Shown here in pieces: positions 51,901-60,489 of a stretch of 64,000 bases of DNA. Position 1 is the first letter of the stretch; each line of letters begins with the position of its first letter. The notes under the pieces were generated by a model that had not been told where the DNA came from, did no database searches, and worked only from the letters and a program-made list of their open reading frames with translations. Position numbers and translations under genes: made by a program. Origin of the DNA: Symbiodinium natans (Eukaryota > Sar > Dinophyceae > Suessiales > Symbiodiniaceae); assembly GCA_905221605.1 (NCBI GenBank), contig CAJNDS010002068.1:459001-523000 (forward strand). Direction: 5' to 3'.

Positions 51901-52153
51901 GTTTCGGAGAGCATGGCACATACGGCTACCGCCTTTGCTGCCAAACCAAGGTTCCTGGATTGTTGGCGGGAGAGCACTCAAAAGTGAGAACAAACACCAA
52001 GCCAACTTGCAATGACCCATATATAACTCCCTTAGAGGTACCAATTATAGTACCCCTCGATACGACCAGGCTCAGAAAGTAGCACAGGGCCAAGTACTTC
52101 TCCCAGCGGCCAGCCGACCATGAATGGCTGATGAACACATCCACATCCTTGAC
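48929..52153 (-). CDS. Multipass membrane protein with TIR-like motifs, six exons, one frameshift
   Basis: Exons in transcript order: 52153-52067 (VKDVDVFISHSWSAGRWEKY); 51932-51640 (RFWLDRLCVDQTDETTKAAG, LVLWDKSYYER); 51507-51099 (LWCNFELSIFFKGNG; FDVRNAKCTVESDRSAIE); 50648-50514 (AQVAELFDGLEDPMITVPIE); 49762-49260 (LHLEELIDLSLTYAARLAVR; EYTVVMLIEFLFFMLVYPAA); 49060-48929 (AAYPYLLRCVRRLDKSLKPG, ending VVQLLGS stop). Intron starts are GT, GC, GC, GT, GT; all end AG. Lengths 87, 293, 409, 135, 503 and 132 keep one frame except that exon 5 is one base short of 504: the frame moves by one near 49474 (EALR to CLLAMFPW). The FISHSW...LDRLCVDQ...LWCNFEL order is seen in a dinoflagellate-expanded family and is TIR-like; function is unknown. 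About eight hydrophobic segments. The upstream exons are not identified; exon 1 may be preceded by FAGLSK. Could be a pseudogene or an assembly error. Confidence 0.75.
49065..49200 (+). repeat. Telomeric array in the last intron of the membrane-protein gene
   Basis: Inside intron 49061-49259; in gene sense CCCTAAA, ending CCTAAACCTCAG| so that the array forms the 3-prime splice site. Confidence 0.95.
49789..49821 (-). repeat. Telomeric array in intron 49763-50513
   Basis: Four to five perfect units; in gene sense TTTAGGG, 26 bp upstream of the exon-5 acceptor. Confidence 0.95.
50164..50278 (+). repeat. Telomeric array in intron 49763-50513
   Basis: About 15 units; a GTGTAGG run at its right end matches the variant at 20860-20880. 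Confidence 0.9.
50383..50457 (+). repeat. Decayed telomeric array in intron 49763-50513
   Basis: TTTCGGG, TATATGG, CTTAGAG, TTTAGGGG mixture. Confidence 0.8.
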
Positions 52154-52184
52154 CTTGGAAAGTCCAGCGAATTATTGGGTGCCA

Positions 52185-52345
52185 AAACCCCAAACCCTCA
52201 ACCCTAAACCCCAAACCCCAAACCCTCAACCCTCAACCCTCAACCCTCAACCCCAAACCCTGAACCCTAAACCCTAAACCCTAGACCCTAAACCCTAAAC
52301 CCTAAACCCTAAACCCTAAACCCTTAACCCTAAACCCTAAACCAA
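52185..52345 (-). repeat. Telomeric array upstream of membrane-protein exon 1
   Basis: About 23 units; CCCCAAA and CCCTCAA variants at the left (four consecutive CCCTCAA), clean CCCTAAA at the right. Confidence 0.95.
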
Positions 52346-54250
52346 ATCCGATGATTTAGTCAGGGATAACAGGGTCAGTGTGGGAGCCCATTTCAAACCC
52401 CAGTGTTTTGGGAGATGATGTGGGCATATTGTACCATAGTTCCGACCAGGAAGCTAAGGACCCCTGCACTACCATGCGGTTTAGGGGCTTAGGGAATTTT
52501 AGGATCCAAGCCAATCCAGGGTAGTCACCTGCTGAACCAGAGGAAACGACTGAGAAAGTTTCGAAGAAAATTGGCGTCCTCTTAAATGGCCAGAACTGCG
52601 GGATCCTGGCATTTCTGCGGTGTTTTGGGCGGCCCCTGCACCGCAATCAAAAGACGAGCCACCGGCGTGGTACTCCCAAAATCCGCGACACTCCGCGTAT
52701 CGAAGACTTGCCTAGGCTCTGGATTTATATATGTAGTAGCTTGCTGATTCATGCTGTGGGGCTTGCTTCGAACATGGAAGTTCCCGAAAAGACACGTCCT
52801 GTTCTTTCCAAGTCGCCCCCAGCCTGACAGCACCACCTGGCTGGAAGCAGCACGGAAAGCTCCGTTGTGGTACAGCTCATCGGCCCTGGCCTTCAGCCGT
52901 CGCATGGACTCCGCTTAACGGCTGTGGACCACACTGGCTTCGGGCTTTCGGCACAAGAGCGTGACCTCGACCGTGCTTGCCTATGGGGTGGACATCCGTT
53001 GCTTCGGATCCGAACATCAAGAGTCAGGCTAGGCTTGAACCAGATAGGAAAGAGCCAGTTTCACCGATGACGCCTTCATCACCATTTACGTAACTGTCAT
53101 TGTCACCCTCATCGTCGCCATCACTGTCATCAACATGATTTCGAGTTCTTGTGGAATCTTCATGAGGGGATGTTGGCGGTCTTCACGCTGGAAATTTCAA
53201 CCGCCAACATGCCGACACTGATTCCTTTGAAGGCATCCTAGCTTCGACCAACAATGCTGGTTTATGATGCCAACCTCGAAGTACACTTCGGCGTGCACAT
53301 GCTGCAATGCAAGGTGAATAAGCTGTGTGTTGCCCCGTGGACCACTGCGGCCCCGAAACGAACAGTTCAGTTACAATCGAAAACTTCACGTCCAGCGTGT
53401 TTGTTTTGTTTTGCTGAGCAATACTTAGCTGTCAAGGCTGTCTTCCTGAAGCTTGGGATTGGTGGGATTCAACTTACAAATTGCGTTGCCGGTCACAGAT
53501 CATTTGGTTTTTTTGAGCCGCTTTTCTGACAATCATTCCAAAACAGCGGCAGCCGGTTGCTTGAGGTTCAAAAACAGAGTTTTGGGCTCGACACGAAAGC
53601 ATCTTGCCGGAATGTTTCGACTGTTCCACGACTTGCCTTCGAACTTTCGAAACATCCGCTGGGCTAATTCCAACATGTCAGAAATAAACAACCCAAAAGT
53701 GTGACACCTATATACAATTTGCAAATGTAAAAATCGTTGTGCTACAAAGAAGCATCCGCTAACGCAGAAGCCCTCACTGTAAAAGAATTCCGAAACAGTT
53801 GACACTTTTTACCACACATTCTCTTCGCTATTCTATGTTTTGAGGAAAGACTGATAAGACGTGCAACAAAGAGGTTTGTGTTTGTTTTGCTCGCAACGCG
53901 GATCAACTCAAAAAGCCAACACGTCGTCACATGTGTGTTCTTGGTTTGTCTTTGGCTGACACACTCAACCACCCACAGACGTACAGGAAATGTGTGACGC
54001 CTCGAAGCATTGCAGCAATTTCATTCTACGGTCTCTGGGACTTTAGAAAGCTTTAATGCATCAGCTGGCTATGGACAAGGCAGATTGCGTTGGATCTTCC
54101 GTTTTTTTTGGCAGGGAGCCCCTTTATGCATCAGCACACCAATGGTCGGGCTGTAGCCGGTCGGTGAGAAAGCAAAATGGAAAGCCACCAAACGAAGGTG
54201 GGAAGCGCCTCAGACAAGGTCTGGGAGGCGCTGCTCCATTTGCCTAGTGT
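52346..54250. other. Unassigned array-free region
   Basis: Minus frame 52582-52905 (ADELYHNGAFRAASSQVVLS, GWGRLGKNRTCLFGNFHV) may be an upstream exon of the membrane-protein gene but has no confirmed joins. 53.1-54.0 kb is AT-richer, without supported exons. Confidence 0.4.
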
Positions 54251-54411
54251 CCGCAGGCGCCCTTGGCGTCATGGTGAATAACCTGCCAATTGCCGCGAAG
54301 CGGAAGAACCAGTGGGTTCCCGACTTTATTCAGGGCCTTATGATTCTACTAGTAGTCGTTGCGGCTCTCAAAGAAGCAGATCACTGGGCTGCTAAGAAGG
54401 AGCCCTCATAG
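54251..54411 (+). CDS. C-terminal exon with one membrane segment
   Basis: After CATTTGCCTAG| (about 54245) the frame reads AGALGVMVNNLPIAAKRKNQ, WVPDFIQGLMILLVVVAALK, EADHWAAKKEPS then TAG. IQGLMILLVVVAAL is a good transmembrane helix. An ATG at 54271 gives a stand-alone 46-residue reading. Family unknown. Confidence 0.55.
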
Positions 54412-54481
54412 CCCACTCTTTGGTGGGACGGCCTCCCTGATAGAGTGTTAGCTGCAAGCTGCACAGGTACAGCGACCTTAG

Positions 54482-54598
54482 AAAGGCCGGGAACTCAAGC
54501 TTGGCAAGGCGCAACAGCGTCGCTTGCGCGCAATGAAGACCCAGGGTCAGAGCACTGGCATTTACGCAGCCCTGGCTTTCTTGCCACTAGCGGACTGA
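54482..54598 (+). CDS. Second small C-terminal-type exon
   Basis: Acceptor CAGCGACCTTAG| then KGRELKLGKAQQRRLRAMKT, QGQSTGIYAALAFLPLAD then TGA, 39 codons in phase 0. Either an alternative last exon of the gene at 54251 or a different gene. Confidence 0.5.
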   Translation, partial: KGRELKLGKAQQRRLRAMKTQGQSTGIYAALAFLPLAD

Positions 54599-54657
54599 AC
54601 CCCAAACCCTAAACCCTGACCTCGAACTCTAACTAAACTCTAAACCCCAAACCCGAA
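54599..54657 (-). repeat. Last substantial telomeric array
   Basis: Decayed CCCCAAA, CCCTAAA, CTCTAAC units beginning at the stop codon of the exon at 54482. Confidence 0.75.
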
Positions 54658-55518
54658 ATGCATCCGACTCCGTCACTGGTGGCAAGAAGAAAAACATTTA
54701 AAGAGTCATAGGTCTTCTGCCTTTGAAGGAAATGTATAAAATGGAAGACGATGCTGCCTGGCCAGTTGGATGCTTCCAGCCGGTTCTAGTGGGCAGCTAA
54801 AAAACAGCTTCTTGCAAAGCAGCTAGGTCAGTGTTAAAAGTTTCGAAAAGCGCCAGTAAGGAACAGCATTCTTCTTTTTTTAGTATTTTTTTTTTTGGAC
54901 TGGCGCCTCTTTACTACATCAGTAGCACAGTAGGCCGTTCTTGTGGGGCTCGAAACTCGGTGCGAGACAAGGACATCTACTTTGAGAGCCAAACTGTTCT
55001 CGCCAGCGAGTGAAAAAGAAGTCGAGACAACAAAGAAGCAACTGCAAGCGCAGAGGCCCTTAATGCAAGACAACTTTACGCAAGGCCAGCATGGTGAGAC
55101 CAATGCGAACAAGAACCTACCGACACCAATCACTCAGCAGCCCGTCACCCAAAGCAATGCTGCGCCACGTCTGGTACAGACATTAAGCGAAAGTATGGGT
55201 AGGCCGTAAGGCAAGGAACCTCCGTCACCTAAACTGCTCAACGCGTCCGTAGAGACAGTCCCCACACAAGCGCCAGGGCCGTAGCAATAGCACTCAGGAC
55301 TCCATTGTAGATTGGCAAGAAAGTTGCAGCATTCTAAGCACAATGCACACAGAGTGCCAGAAGAGGCGCCCCCTTCCCCCCCGACGAGCGGGGGCAGACA
55401 AGGGGCTAGTGTGGCTACACTATGCTGCCGTCTGCGCTGTGTGAGTCTGGGCGTCCTCACGTAGCTATGGCCATAGGGCAGGCCTGGAGCGCAGCTTGCA
55501 AGAGGCCATATTCTTACA
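54658..55518. other. Unassigned region
   Basis: T-run near 54884-54895. Open frames on both strands, no domain. Confidence 0.3.
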
Positions 55519-55542
55519 GCCCCGCGCAGCGGCCGATTTTTG
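55519..55542. repeat. GCGCAGCGGCCGATTTTT module, copy 1
   Basis: Conserved 24 bp module; the others are at 55722, 56311 and 56776. Flanks differ between copies 1 and 2. Confidence 0.8.
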
Positions 55543-55721
55543 AGACGGCGCAAGAGCCCCAAAGGCTGCTGGCTGGTACGTGGGTAGTGTGCTTCCCAGG
55601 TACCGGGAGCCTATCGGCTTGGCGTGCTTAGCCTGGTGCAGTTTAAGGCCCACAAGGTTGCTTAACGGTCTGCAGCCAACCGCGCGTCAAGTGTGAGAGT
55701 CAAGGGGCCTTAGAACTCGGA

Positions 55722-55746
55722 GCCCCGCGCAGCGGCCGATTTTTTG
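55722..55746. repeat. GCGCAGCGGCCGATTTTT module, copy 2
   Basis: Same module outside the tandem array, followed by TTGAGA as in copy 1. Confidence 0.8.
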
Positions 55747-55844
55747 AGAGCACTTCAAGCAGGTTTACCCCGTGACTACACCTGATGCGGGACCCACAGC
55801 TAAGTGCTAGGCCTAGTCACTTCTGGACCTGCTGGAATAGGTCG

Positions 55845-57215
55845 AAGCAGCAGTTCCTCACATCCCTTCTGGGCCTTCTGGCGAAAGTTCCAGCAGCCGT
55901 TTGCAGGGCTTAATCACTTCTGGGCCTTCTGGAGAAGTTTTAGGCAGCAGTTTGAGAGGCCTACTTACTGCTGGGCCTCCCGGAGAAGTTTAGGCAGCAG
56001 TTTGAGAGGCCTAATCACTCTGAGCCCTCCAGGAAAGGTTGAGGCAGCAGTTTGAGAAGCCTAATCACTTCTGGGCCTTCAGGCAACTGTTGGGACAGCA
56101 GTTTGAGAGGCCTAATCATTTCTGGGCCTTCTGAAAACCTTGAGGCATCAGTTTGAGAGGTCTACCACTGCTTTTGCGTGCCACAGCGCAGGAGGGCGGG
56201 CGCCCTCCTGGCCGGGCAGTGAGACTGCAGGCAAGGTGCCCAAGATGCCTGTCAATAGATGCGGCGTCCATTGCTTGGCATCCAGAAACAGATACTGTGG
56301 TCCCTCAACTGCCCCGCGCAGCGGCCGATTTTTGCGACTGCAAACCTGTCACAGAATGGGCAGTTTGCGGGGCTTAATCACTTCTGGGCCTTCTGGAGAA
56401 GTTTTAGGCAGCAGTTTGAGAGGCCTACTTACTGCTGGGCCTTCCGGAGAAGTTTAGGCAGCAGTTTGAGAGGCCTAATCACTCTGAACCCTCCAGGAAA
56501 GGTTGAGGCAGCAGTTTGAGAAGCCTAATCACTTCTGGGCCTTCCGGCAACTGTTGGGACAGCAGTTTGAGAGGCCTAATCATTTCTGGGCCTTCTGAAA
56601 ACCTTGAGGCATCAGTTTGAGAAGTCTACCCACTGCTTCTGCTTGCCACAGCGCAGGAGGGCGGGCGCCCTCCTGGCCGGGCAGTGAAACTGCAGGCAAG
56701 GTGCCCAAGATGCCTGTCAATAGATGCGGCGTCCATTGCTTGGCATCCAGAAACAGATACTGTGGTCCCTCAACTGCCCCGCGCAGCGGCCGATTTTTGC
56801 GACTGCAAACCTGTCACAGAATGGGCAGTTTGCGGGGCTTAATCACTTCTGGGCCTTCTGGAGAAGGTTTAGGCAGCAGCTTGAGAGGCCTACTTACTGC
56901 TGGGCCTTCCGGAGAAGTTTAGGCAGCAATTTGAGAGGCCTAGTCACTCTGCCCTCCAGGAGAGGTTGAGGCAGCAGTTTGAGAAGCCTAAGCACTTCTG
57001 GGCCTTCAGGCAACTGTTGGGACAGCAGTTTGAGAGGCCTAATCATTTCTGGGCCTTCTGAAAGCCTTGCGGCATCAGTTTGAGAGGTCTACCCACTGCT
57101 TCTGCTTGCCACAGCGCAGGAGGGCGGGCGCCCTCCTGGCCGGGCAGTGAAACTGCAGGCAAGGTGCTCAAGATGCCTGTCAATAGATGCGGCGTCCATT
57201 GCTTGGCCTTGTGAT
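55845..57215. repeat. 465 bp higher-order tandem repeat
   Basis: The anchor CAATAGATGCGGCGTCCATT occurs at 56253, 56718 and 57181 (spacing 465 and 463). Each unit contains five to six degenerate 50-60 bp subunits (GGCAGCAGTTTGAGAGGCCT, then TGGGCCTTC), one GCGCAGCGGCCG module (second and third units) and one GGAGGGCGGGCGCCCTCC hairpin. Open frames across it are repeat artefacts. Confidence 0.9.
56190..56209. repeat. Perfect 9 bp-stem hairpin, copy 1
   Basis: AGGAGGGCG/CGCCCTCCT around GG; also at 56655-56674 and 57118-57137. Confidence 0.8.
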
Positions 57216-57466
57216 ATCTCTCCGCCTTGCTCGCAGGTCCCGCAGGTCAATAAGCTTCAGGCTCGAGATCTCTCTTCCTGCTGCTCCCTGGTCCGGAGAG
57301 CCCATAGGCTTTAGGTTTGCGATTTATCTGCGTGCTGCTCCCAGGTCTCGTAGGCCCAAAGGCTTCAGGTTCGTGCTTTCCGGGTAAGTACTGACACGGC
57401 CTCCGCCCTATGCTGCGACTAGCACTGTCACAAGAATGAGGGGCAGACCAGAAACCTAAGCAGCAA

Positions 57467-57480
57467 ACCTAAACCCTAAA
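57467..57480 (-). repeat. Two telomeric units
   Basis: CCTAAACCCTAAA; could be chance, but it fits the scattered pattern. Confidence 0.5.
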
Positions 57481-57917
57481 TGCGAAGACCTACACACCCA
57501 ACTACTGCCACCACGCACAGAGCTGCACACAGACGAGCCCGCCAGGCTCATCAACAAGACGCCTTCGCGGAGCCCCGCAGCGCTAGGCGCATGATTGGCA
57601 AGTAGATGTGAGGAAGCATTTTGAGTAGATGGGAATGCTACTAAAGGATATTTAACACTACACCTCAGCTAGCCCGGCACGCTTGCACCAACTGGCAAGG
57701 ATTTGGGCCCCCCAGCGTGACTGCAGGTTTTGGGATTCCCCCCCCCCCTCTTGGCAATTCCGGTACTCCGTACAACGGGGGCCAGAATAACCCTGATGAA
57801 AGAACCATATGCACAAAGGGCCCCCTTCGTGCCGGTTGATTTACCTAATGAGAGTACACTTGTCATGGCCATCATCACAACTCATGACTCCTCACCTGGT
57901 TTTTTTTTTGTTGCAGG
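57481..57917. other. Unassigned block with a strong acceptor-like site
   Basis: Ten T then GTTGCAG at 57901-57917 looks like a 3-prime splice site on the plus strand. Confidence 0.35.
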
Positions 57918-58069
57918 CCAACCTGCTTTTGGTTCTGCAACTCTTTTTATTCCTTCACCGCTCCGCAAGAGGGGAACTGCCCGGGTGCATCCCAACCTCC
58001 ACAGTACACACCTGGGGCTTGGGCCGCCAGGCACAAGTGCCCGGTGATTTGGACTACATAGGGACCTGA
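57918..58069 (+). CDS. Possible exon after a poly-T acceptor
   Basis: Reads ANLLLVLQLFLFLHRSARGE, LPGCIPTSTVHTWGLGRQAQ and on to a TGA at 58067. Hydrophobic start. Only splice-site strength supports it. Confidence 0.3.
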
Positions 58070-58079
58070 GAACCGGTGA

Positions 58080-58480
58080 CATATACTGAACCTGGAACGC
58101 CCGGCACAAGACCCACGGGGTTTGTGCTGCACTCTGTTGAACCTGGGACGTCTGGCAATAGACCCACTGTGGTCCATGCTGCAATAAGGACCTGAGGACC
58201 TGTGGCATTTGCTGGACCTGGGACGCCTGGCACAAGACCCACAGTGGCTTGTGCTGCAATAGGGACCTGACCTGATGAGAACCTGCGGCATCTGCTGAAC
58301 CTGGGACGCCTGGCACAAGACCAACGACGGTCTGTGCTGCTATAGGAACTGATCCCACAGACCGGACCTGCGGCATCTGCTGAGCCTGGGACGCCTGACA
58401 AAACTAACCAAAACAAAACCCACGGTGGTATGTGCTGCAACAAAGAACTGAGGACCTGTGGCATCTGCTACATTTGCGGG
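58080..58480. repeat. Degenerate minisatellite, CCTGGGACGCCTGGCACAAG
   Basis: Five copies at about 58091, 58141, 58216, 58303 and 58386, spaced 50-87 bp. Confidence 0.8.
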
Positions 58481-59005
58481 TGCCCACGGGCACGCCTGAC
58501 CTGGAGGGGCCTGTGCACCTTGATGAGTGTGTGGGCACCTGCGAGCACGCCTGAGCCGGAAGGGCCTGTGCACCTGGAGCCTGTGCCTTACTGGCACCTG
58601 TAAGCACGTCTGACCCGGAAGGGCCTGTGCACCTTGAGCCTGCACATGTGCGGGCACCTGCGAGCACGCCTGACCCGGAAGGGCCTGTGCACCTTGAGCC
58701 TGTGCCTTTGCTGGCACCTGTAAGGGCCTGTGCATCTTGAACCTGTGCATATGCGGGCACCTGCAAGCACGCTTGACCCGGTAGGGCCTGTGCACCTTGA
58801 GCCTGTGCATTTGCAGGCACTTGCAAGCACGCCTGACCCGGCGGGGCCTGTGCACCTTGAGCCTGCGCGGGCACCTGCAAGCACGCCTGACCCGGAAGGG
58901 CCTGTGCACCTGGAGCCTGTGCATGTGCGGGCACCTACAGCCACGCCTGACCCGGACGGGCCTGGGCACCTCGAGCCTGTGCATATGCGGGCACCTGGCG
59001 GCAAG
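58480..59005 (-). repeat. 60 bp minisatellite that stays open in all three frames
   Basis: About nine units of GGGCCTGTGCACCTTGAGCC plus GCGGGCACCTGCAAGCACGC, 58-60 bp apart. On the minus strand an uninterrupted 340-codon frame (58340-59362) reads 20-residue units such as AQGAQALPGQACLQVPA. Other frames are open too (CTGSRCTGPSGSGVLAGAR). Whether any is translated cannot be judged; I annotate it as repeat. Confidence 0.8.
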
Positions 59006-59129
59006 GCCCGTACTAGCTGGGGGGCATGGCACTTGTACTGAGCGCACTTCACTGTTGCAAAGAGTTGACACGCTGCACGGGTGGGAGAGGCAGGCATACT
59101 CAGTAATGGGGCAATTATGCGAAGGCCTA

Positions 59130-59230
59130 ACCTTTGCTGCGTTCACGCTCTTACTAGCAGACAAAGGCCAGTGCAATGCGCAAAGCACTTCCTTGGCGTT
59201 CTCGCTCTTACTAACCAAGGGAAGCGCACA
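59130..59230. repeat. Two copies of a GCGTTCNCGCTCTTACTA unit
   Basis: At about 59139 and 59196, 57 bp apart. Confidence 0.6.
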
Positions 59231-59532
59231 AACAGACAGACACCCACCTTCCCCGTCCACGACGGCAAAATCAACACCAGCAACATGTAGTGCTCTCGGC
59301 CGGGTGGGCCTGACGAGTGCAGTTTGGGCCAATCGAGAATGATGCGCGGCGTTCAACAGCAAACATTGATCTCAGACTGCGGCAAAAACATGCTCCTATC
59401 TTCACATGCACCGCAAAGTTAAAAGGTTTGGTGAAAATGAATTCGCACTTGCGACATAATGCAGATACCTTACGCCGAAGCTATCCGTACTGCACATATG
59501 CGCAAGAAACTCAAAATACCGTGCTTGCGGAA

Positions 59533-59695
59533 GGAAACAGGCGTTCCCAACAGATATTAAGCAAAACAACTCGGTAGAAAACATTTAAATTAGTTGGCAA
59601 CAGAGAACGGGCGTTCTCAAACCAACTTAACTGAGTGACAGAACAACTGAGAGCACAGTTGACGTCACTTTAGAAGGTTGGGAGCGGGCGTACCC
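59533..59695. repeat. Three spaced GGGCGT hairpin motifs
   Basis: GGAAACAGGCGTTCCC, GAGAACGGGCGTTCTC and GGGAGCGGGCGTACCC at about 59533, 59603 and 59680; the second is a perfect stem around GG. Confidence 0.6.
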
Positions 59696-59699
59696 AACA

Positions 59700-60410
59700 G
59701 TCAGTGTGCACAGACAAAGACTAAAAGGCAAACCAAGCTTGCGGTGTTGACAAAGCTGAAATCCAAAGCAAGCAATGGATTCTTCTTGCAAGCGTGCGCT
59801 TACAAGGAACGCAATGCTAAGGAGCCCCAGCTACAAAGCAAACACAGAACCAAGCACTCCTACGCCTCCGAGCTGTCTCAGAGGGGGCCGCTAACTACGG
59901 TTCCAAGCAAGGTCAAACCTTTAGCAACGGCCTCCCACCCTTTCTACGGCTTCACTGGTGGCTTAACCACCTTGAGCAAACGCGGCCTTAAGCCAAAGGG
60001 GGCTACGGACATTCTTCTTTTTTTTTCTTTTTTTAGTAGAAGTGACTGTGCACGTTTTTGCTTTTTTGGATGTAGTTGGGTAGGTCCAGCTTCCACAACG
60101 TTTGAGTTTGTTTTGTGGTTGAGAACACATGGAAGAGCAGAGTTTCACCTGTGTGTGTAAAGATTGTCACTGACGAAGCCTTCAACTATGACTTTGGCTC
60201 AAGTCGCAAGAAAAAGAGTGTGCGCCACGATTCTGCATCCACACACGTTAACAGAAATAACCGCCGAAGTGCACGCGCATACCTTGCTAAATTGCCTCTA
60301 CGCACAAACTCTTTAGACTTTAACCGTTCCTTTCTTCCCTAAACCCTGACTAAGATTCAAGAGTTTCGGAGACCAGGGCTTAGAGCTTCAGGGCATTGTG
60401 CGTTGCCCGG
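59700..60410. other. Unassigned AT-richer region with plus-strand open frames
   Basis: Plus frame 60115-60342 reads TDEAFNYDFGSSRKKKSVRH, RNNRRSARAYLAKLPLRTNS and ends at a CCCTAAA fragment (60338-60349). Possibly coding, family unknown. Confidence 0.35.
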
Positions 60411-60414
60411 TTGA

Positions 60415-60486
60415 CGGTTTAGAGTCAATTAGGGTTTGGATTTAGAGTTTATTGGGTTTCGGGTTTAAGGTTAGGGTTTAGGGCTT
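60415..60486 (+). repeat. Decayed telomeric array
   Basis: TTTAGAG, TTAGGG, TTTGGA, TTTCGGG, TTTAAGG units; the only array-like tract right of 54.7 kb. Confidence 0.6.
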
Positions 60487-60489
60487 GGG

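Noticed and set aside
55804-56969. Open frames over the 465 bp repeat (up to 105 codons)
   Set aside because: They follow repeat copies, shift frame between units and include the hairpin; composition is not protein-like.
60187-60203. Relict dinoflagellate spliced leader (CTTTGGCTCAAG)
   Set aside because: Only the last 11-12 bases match the leader 3-prime end; upstream bases do not, and the site is inside an open frame (NYDFGSS). Chance is likely.
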